Source: Cristatella mucedo (Eukaryota; Bryozoa; Phylactolaemata; Cristatellidae). From it: 64,000 nucleotides of DNA. The DNA is taken from positions 2,872,001 to 2,936,000 of the forward strand of contig WPIO01000030.1 in the NCBI GenBank assembly GCA_009760855.2, written 5' to 3'. The notes under the pieces were generated by a model. It was not told where the DNA came from. It saw only the letters and a list, made by a program, of their open reading frames with translations, and searched no databases. Below are positions 58,301 to 64,000 of this stretch, piece by piece. The translations under genes were made by a program, and so were the position numbers. Positions within the stretch are counted from its first letter, which is position 1, and each line of letters starts with the position of its first letter.

Positions 58301-58854
58301 TTAAGTTTCTAATTCTAAACTTGCCAAACGCGACGGGCGAGAAGGAATCAATAAGAGCTTTTTTGGAAATTCTTTTGCAAATAAGTGGCATCATCAGACT
58401 TATATCGTACCGCGCAAAGTGAGTTGAGTTCAATGATGATATTGAAAGCTTTATTTCAGGGCGCAAATAACAGTCGTTTAGTCTTTACGACGCCTCTCAA
58501 TTCCGGCATGCAGCACCTGCTGAGAAACCTGCCTGGCGAAAGAACAGTCACTAAAACAACTCTGTTATTTCGAAACAAGCCAAACCAGGAGTATGAAATA
58601 ATTTAATGCCCATTAGGATAAAAAAATGAAAGCTTTACTATGCATGTACCTGCGAAAGATTTAATTTCAATTGACTGCTATTCTAGCCACGTGAAGCAAT
58701 TGGTCAGTGACCGATTCAGGCTATGGCGGGATGAATGATTACCAAGACGATCGGCCATCACGGCGTGGTCGCGCAAGTACTTACTTAAAAACGCTGCTCC
58801 GTTGGCCACATTCGAGCAGGCCAAAAGCATGAGCCCAGCAATCAAAATCGACAT
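52352..58854 (-). CDS. Secreted mucin-like Thr/Gln-rich repeat protein, two exons
   Basis: Exon 1, 58854-58785: ATG and a signal peptide (MSILIAGLMLLACSNVANG), donor A|GTAAGTACTTG, phase 1. A 3.6-kb intron follows. Exon 2, 55155-52352: acceptor ggcaaatttttag, joined codon ACG, then ASVDITNLPTG. The sum is 2874 nt, or 957 residues. Residues 24-259 are Thr/Ser/Gln/Pro-rich (QPSQ, SQSYQ, QTSQ motifs). Residues 260-931 are 28 units of exactly 24 residues. The last 26 residues are basic (APKKPGKKPKKPKGR, TAA). There is no Cys or Trp outside the signal peptide. Each unit starts TTKAAN with slight changes, has an N-X-S/T sequon at its Asn, and carries VQQT. Expected: secreted, heavily N- and O-glycosylated, extended; a mucus, matrix or adhesive component by inference. 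The GTG at 55147 is not the start, because the frame continues upstream to the acceptor. A TATAATA-like element lies near 59065. Confidence 0.85.
52433..54448 (-). repeat. 28 x 72-bp in-frame tandem repeat with higher-order structure
   Basis: The 72-bp period is seen throughout (e.g. ctgctgttagctgc at 52482 and 52554). Blocks recur at 360 bp (53101-53220 equals 53461-53580 base for base in most positions) and at 504 bp, i.e. 5- and 7-unit blocks. Two degenerate units (TSKAASSS, TTKSASNS) lie just upstream in the coding direction. Antisense open frames here are shadows. Confidence 0.95.
55160..56125. other. Intron of the mucin-like gene, nothing recognised
   Basis: AT-rich, no motif seen. Confidence 0.35.
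56130..56365 (+). mobile_element. LINE fragment with tail
   Basis: The frame reads CRNLGVVYTNTSTLANRVSF, the 'NLGV' block of CR1/L2 RTs. The end (agttctcttagggcgctcta, tacaaaggaattatata) is the common LINE/SINE tail. Inside the mucin-like gene intron. Confidence 0.65.
56370..58455. other. Intron sequence, little recognised
   Basis: Holds a 3 x 20-bp repeat at 57655-57716 and a tRNA-like SINE head remnant near 57905-57955 (ataggtgagcatattactcc, compare 23.4 kb). Confidence 0.35.
57655..57716. repeat. 20-bp x 3 tandem repeat
   Basis: ttttttccaaagtagagta repeated three times with small changes. Confidence 0.85.
58460..58606 (+). CDS. Candidate terminal exon, unidentified
   Basis: Strong acceptor (agctttatttcag) at 58459, then 48 codons to TAA in the only open frame (GANNSRLVFTTPLNSGMQHL, then LRNLPGERTVTK, FRNKPNQEYEII). 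Lies opposite the intron of the mucin-like gene. No partner exon found, product not recognised; could be an old TE. Confidence 0.28.
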   Translation, partial: GANNSRLVFTTPLNSGMQHLLRNLPGERTVTKTTLLFRNKPNQEYEII

Positions 58855-60290
58855 CTCTGCCACTTTTTCTACTGTCTTTGACGATCGTGTCATGCCCGAG
58901 GGACTTCTGCAGCACGCCACTGACTTTTACTATCTCGATCGAAGTGAGATGCTCGTGGCAAGCTGGTTTACGATCAGCCTTTACGCAGCGGCCGAGAGAA
59001 AAAAGCGGACAGGCGATCGAACCGCTGCGTATGCAAAGCCGGCGACACTTCATCGGCCACGGTATTATAGGTGCTTGTCAAACAATGATAATTATCTCCA
59101 CTCAATGAGCTCGTAATTTGCTCAACGGATGAATGGCTAAAGCTGAATGAACTTCATTGAAAGAGCGGAATGCTAAGGAAACGGCTGCGACACCAAGTTT
59201 ACTCTTGAAACCAACAGGAAGCTCTCAAAGTGCTCGGTTTCCAGCGATCAGGTATAGCTCAGAACGGTAGCTAAGTAGGGAGACCTAGCCAGCAGCCTCG
59301 AGGCACCTGGCCTCGGCACTTTTGCCTGTTTGACTCAAGTGAATTAAAACGACTCTCTTGCTCGCGGCCTTGGCTCCCCGCTTTAGTAAGATACATCACA
59401 TAGTTAGCTAGAGTACAGTTACAGCTACCCAAGTAGCGTAGAATTCTGGCATGTTTACCTCACCTAACACACCTATTTAGAGATCTAAATGCACACGCAA
59501 ATGCACTATGAATCAATTAATACATCGTATCAGTATTGCGATGTAGTTCTTAGCGACGAGATCACGTTTCTGGTGAATGGCCCGTGCACTGACTTTAGCT
59601 GCTGCCGACCTCTTAGAGTTGAGTAGTTGCTACCTGAATACCAGTAAGCGCACATTTCTGGCCGCGAGGTGACAGGCTCTGTAGTGAACTGAACGTGATT
59701 GAGCTGCTCGGCGACTATGAAGAGCTTGGCTTAAATTCTCCGTCGTTGGAACGGCACGAGCCAGCTGCTTCGTGAACACATTGAGGCACCGATCTGGCAG
59801 TTCCCGGGTACAAAGAATGCGACCTCAATGATCTAGAAAACGGTAAGGCAAAGTAAAGCGGCTAAGACTCGGTAAGACTTTGTGCGGTCCACGCGAGGTA
59901 GGTAGTTGTGTGTGTTTTACAGTCTTTGAATTAAATCTTACTGTCTAGAGCTATTACTATCGCTCAGAGGCTCTCGACTCTCGGCTCTCGAGTGGACAGC
60001 AAACATTTGTTTAAATATTGTATTGAACTTGGCGAGTCTTAGCAGTCAATTTCGATCGAATTTATAGCGGTACGCCGACTTTTTCATCACTACACAACGT
60101 CAATTTGAAGACTTTAGGCCATCATTTTGGAATATGATATAGATGCCGAGCTAAGAAAGTCTACCAAGAGGATTCGAGGACAAGCTAACGCCTCGGGTGA
60201 CAGTACTGGTTTGCAATTCATCGTATCTTCAAAAATGCTAACTTCGGAGAAAGCTTACCAACACCCCAGCTGCAAAAATACTTGGTAATA

Positions 60291-60384
60291 GTGGTGAAGA
60301 TGCGAATGAGTAATAGTGATGAAGATGCGAATGAGTGATAGTGATGAAGATGCGAATGAGTAATAGTGATGAAGATGCGAATGC
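60291..60384. repeat. 25-bp tandem repeat, about 3.8 copies
   Basis: gtgatgaagatgcgaatgag plus taata or tgata, copies at 60291, 60316, 60341 and 60366. Confidence 0.92.
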
Positions 60385-63346
60385 AAACGCATAAGCTGTT
60401 CTTTTCCCACTATTAGCAGTATAAACTGCCATTTGAAGTATTTTGCATGATAAATGATTGGTAAAGTATTTTTAGCTATTTTTCAAACTAGATCTTTTTC
60501 AAATTAGTCATTAAACATCTCAAGTGCACTTTGTAGGCACCGCTTACATTCGTAGTCCCAACTTGCCAGTGAGATGAATTGCTTATAGTAAATATTAGTT
60601 TCTAAACTTACGTTCAATCACCGCTGCAAATTATCTTAAATCCTTATTATGTACAGTTTTCTGTGCCTATGGCTGACTATGTCATTGAAAATGTCTGGGA
60701 ATCCAAAAGAAACCCGTTGGTGGGCATATACAGTGCTGACTGTAGGATCGAAGCCTACGGTGGGCTTTAATAGTGCTTTATTGACTAGCTCGGATATTCA
60801 TACGAACGTGTTGGTGAACCGTTGCTTAGATCACATAAGCCAGATGACATTAGATTTTTATAAGGAACGCTAGGCGTAATACCAAATTAACTAACAGTCG
60901 TGATCTTGGTCATACGATGTTGAATCGAGGGGAACTCCAGCTGCCGTCGGTGCAGGAACTTAAATTCACCGTCTTTCTATAGTCACATTGCTAGCCGAAT
61001 GTACAGCAGATTGGTTTCCATGTATTTAGCTAAGGAAGGTAGCAACAACTTGGGTCGTAGCAATTAAAAATGATTTGAGCCACACAGGGTCACTTTTGCG
61101 TAAGTACCACTCAGTGTTTTGTGTAATTTTGGATTGTCGATAGAATCAGGGTATACCAGTACTTTTTTCGACGTACTTCGAGTGCTGCTGTTTCAACTAT
61201 ATTTTACACTCTCTTAGAGAACGTTTGAATTTTGCAGTACTTCAAGGGTTTTACTATATAATCAGGCCTTTAAGTTTTAGTCGTTTCAGTCCGATTGTAT
61301 TTAATTTTGCCATCGGTTTCTTGGTACAAAGATATTATTTAGGCTCAATTGTCTTGAAAAGTTGTAAAAACTATAATCGGTAATAAATATGTCTTGTTTC
61401 GAGACGACAAGAGCCGATTTACTTGCTTAAACTTGGAATTTGTTTCACCTACTGAGAATATACAAGATTCGGCTAAACTCGGTAATTATCTGACTGTTCC
61501 TTTGAGCTATAGGCGTAGGTTTGGGGGGAGTTGAATTTAAAAAATTTGAATCGCTACTCGTAAAGATATTTGAGCATCATCATAGTTCCTCCATAAGATT
61601 AATTTAGTTTCATCGGCCGAATTTCCAAAGCAGCCTATTCAGTGCACAGAGTGCATTTTCAATCGTGACAACCATTGACACCTGCCGGTTATGTAAAACT
61701 CAGGTCTTGGCAACGAGATGAACACTTGCCGCTCAGTCAACAAACCTCAGCGTACGGGGGATGAAACTCAATTCTCGCCGCCAGGCTGAAGTAGACATAG
61801 ATTACAGTGCACGGCTTGCTGGCTACTTCTATGACGTCCACTAAATTTGCTCACTTGTTTATAACTTGCCTTGCTGGCCGATGCCTTTAAATGTATGATG
61901 TATGATGTAGTTTTTTCCGATTAGAACTATTTTGCGCAGCAATATACCTCTGAGAATATTAAAACTCTTACTTATTACTGGCCGCGATCGCAGAGCTGAA
62001 AGTATGTGTTTGTGATTTCTACCATGGAATGAAGGGATAACATTTTAATGTGATGTCACTGAGGAAGATGAGGCCAGCAGGGGTTCGTTGCCTTTGAGAC
62101 GGACTCTCTACTTCTGTCTATTGTGCTAACATCGCACGTAGATAACGATACTAAAGACCACAGCAGGCCTCCGTTGGTTAGCTGCTAGCCTAAAGTCGGT
62201 TAGGTAAACGGTTGATTGTTGGCATCAGCATTTCATAAAGCACTGACAATGAAAGACTACTTCTGCGACTCATTCCACTAAAACACTTTGCAGCTGCTGC
62301 ACGCGTAAATCACTCGAGATTGCAAATTGATAAAATTGGAAGGTTGAACTCCCACACTACAGCAGTGAGATTTGGACATAGGAAAGTTGTATGAATCCAA
62401 TGACGACTGTCAAAACATGTTTGTACTAAGGAATTTGTAGATTGTTTAAGACTAAATCTATGCATCTCTGCTCTTATGCCTATTTGTCAGTCTTCTACTA
62501 CAGGGGCGGGGGTAAGAATAAATTCCCATTTTCACAGTTCTGCATTATTCTGATTAGTGATTCCGATTGTAAGACGATTTTATCTTTTGGGCAAATAGAA
62601 GTGGCATGATATTAGGAATATGCTGATAAAAGAAGAAAGTTCTACTCGATAAGGTAACCTTTTTCAACCGTGGGTTCTCCAGCCTGTTACTTGGCTTAGA
62701 GAAATGCTCACTTTGCGGTCGTGAGCTATGTAAGAGAAATTTGTTCGACATTCTGCACAAGTTCACGCATGCAATAGAGCCATAGTAGCAGCTCGTTTTG
62801 CTTGTAAATTTCTACTAGTTGGAAAAGTCATGCACTGTTTTGACCAGGATAGTAGGACGGCTGCTCGATTAAGTAAAGGGTTGACCCCTTTAAAAAATTG
62901 AATTGGAGAGGAGCATATCACAATAAGAAGGTAATTAGACACACTTTTTTCTACAGCCGGAAAAAATGGTGCATTAAAAAGAATTGAGTAAACAGATTAT
63001 TACCTCAGAAATTAAAATATAGTTGCTCGCACCTCAATTATCTAGTTGGGCCGAATCGCTCCATCCTTTGGCAGTCTCCAATTTGCAACCTGCTCCAGAC
63101 TAAGAGGAAACTTGCAATTGCATGTGATTTAACTGAAGTTCAGAAATCTGTTTAGTGGTTTGTCATCCTAGATACAATAATATTGAACTAGTTAATGACG
63201 AGTACTGGCAGGCCTGCAGAAGGTCATCGTACGCACTGGCTTAGCTAAACCACTCTTCCTTTCGAGAGGTTCGGATGATGACGTAATTTGAATCATGTTA
63301 AGCCTCTAATAGAAATATTAGCGTCAAACTGATGGCCGAAGTAAAA

Positions 63347-63382
63347 CTTACATCACATGCGGTCTTTACATCACATGCGGTC
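63347..63382. repeat. 17-bp direct duplication
   Basis: ttacatcacatgcggtc occurs twice in tandem. Confidence 0.85.
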
Positions 63383-64000
63383 ACCTACGTCTTTGCCTAG
63401 CCGTGATTAGCATGCTTTCAGCTCTTTGATAAGGAGCTCTTGGCATGAATTCACAAGGAAATGCACTAAGACTTCGTGAATGAATGGAGGACCTAAATGG
63501 CCTGGCTCAATTCGTACAGGCAGGCTGTGCATGATCAAACATAAAGGATGAATGAGGTCAATCGATGGGGCTTGAAAATTAAGCAGCTACACAGGGAGTG
63601 AAAAGAGTGATGGCGCTGTTGCTAAGGATGAAGGAGAAAGCCGATGGAAAATATTTTGTTAGCCATGGCCGCAGCACCGGCACTTCTTACAGAACTCAAA
63701 AGCTGCATCGCTATTGATGATGCTAAAACGGGCAGTCACTGCATCTATACAAAAGCCCAAAGGCTACAAACAATGCACTCGTGTACAAGCTAGTCCGTGC
63801 TGACGCACTTCAAGTACCGGTGCAGCGGTCCTCTCGAAGCATGGCTAATGAATTGCGAAAGCTGTTGTTAAGCATGGCTAGTGGGCTGGGATCGCCACCT
63901 CTGCGAACGTTAATTAGCCGGCGATAACAAGGCACCATAGCAATTTAGACCACAGATGCGTTAAAATGTGACGAGTAAATTCGAAAACCACAAAACCGTC

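Larger units (their letters stand above)
59110..63999. other. Right end: no recognised gene
   Basis: Only short unsupported frames (e.g. about 45 codons near 59634-59770 and 60649-60873 plus). It contains a 25-bp tandem repeat (60291-60384) and a 17-bp duplication (63347-63382). Flanking and 5' sequence of the mucin-like gene, otherwise unassigned. Confidence 0.35.

Noticed and set aside
58802-59116. Plus-strand open frames over exon 1 of the mucin-like gene
   Set aside because: Antisense shadows of the signal-peptide exon and its 5' flank.

Overview
This window reads as nuclear DNA of an animal, most likely an invertebrate. Coding exons are short and separated by kilobase-scale introns with GT..AG borders. 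The intergenic and intronic space is packed with 5'-truncated CR1/L2-type LINEs, tRNA-derived SINEs, Tc1/mariner remnants and long CA, CT and AAT microsatellites. No bacterial operon, replicon or CRISPR is seen. The species cannot be fixed from the sequence alone.

Four genes are supported. (1) Minus strand, 1961 to beyond base 1: a two-exon secreted Gly/Ser-rich protein with 29-residue tandem repeats, running off the left edge. (2) Plus strand, 8615-29204: PSMG2 (proteasome assembly chaperone 2). It was rebuilt as seven exons with matching phases at all six junctions, giving 268 residues. Its introns hold much of the mobile DNA of the left half. (3) Plus strand, 39154-39638: a small two-exon secreted Thr/Lys/Pro-rich protein of 88 residues with a TATA-like box and an AATAAA site. 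(4) Minus strand, 58854-52352: a two-exon secreted mucin-like Thr/Gln-rich protein of 957 residues with 28 copies of a 24-residue repeat, each carrying an N-glycosylation sequon.

Genes 1, 3 and 4 share one plan: exon 1 holds little more than the signal peptide, a phase-1 intron follows, and exon 2 is low-complexity. Genes 3 and 4 also share TTK-type motifs and a Lys/Pro/Gly-rich basic C-terminus. Together they look like a dispersed locus of secreted matrix, mucus or adhesive proteins. This is the most novel content of the window.

Layout: 0-2 kb gene 1; 0.8-5.3 kb LINE remnants; 8.6-29.2 kb PSMG2 with TE-filled introns; 30-34 kb LINE and SINE remnants and a CT tract; 34.6-35.1 kb a CpG-rich promoter-like block; 36.0-36.8 kb possible exons of an unidentified minus-strand gene; 39 kb the small secreted gene; 40.9-42.6 kb CA/TG/TA arrays; 43.6-45.8 kb the best preserved LINE reverse transcriptase; 46-50.7 kb more LINE and SINE copies; 52.3-58.9 kb the mucin-like gene; 59-64 kb no recognised gene.
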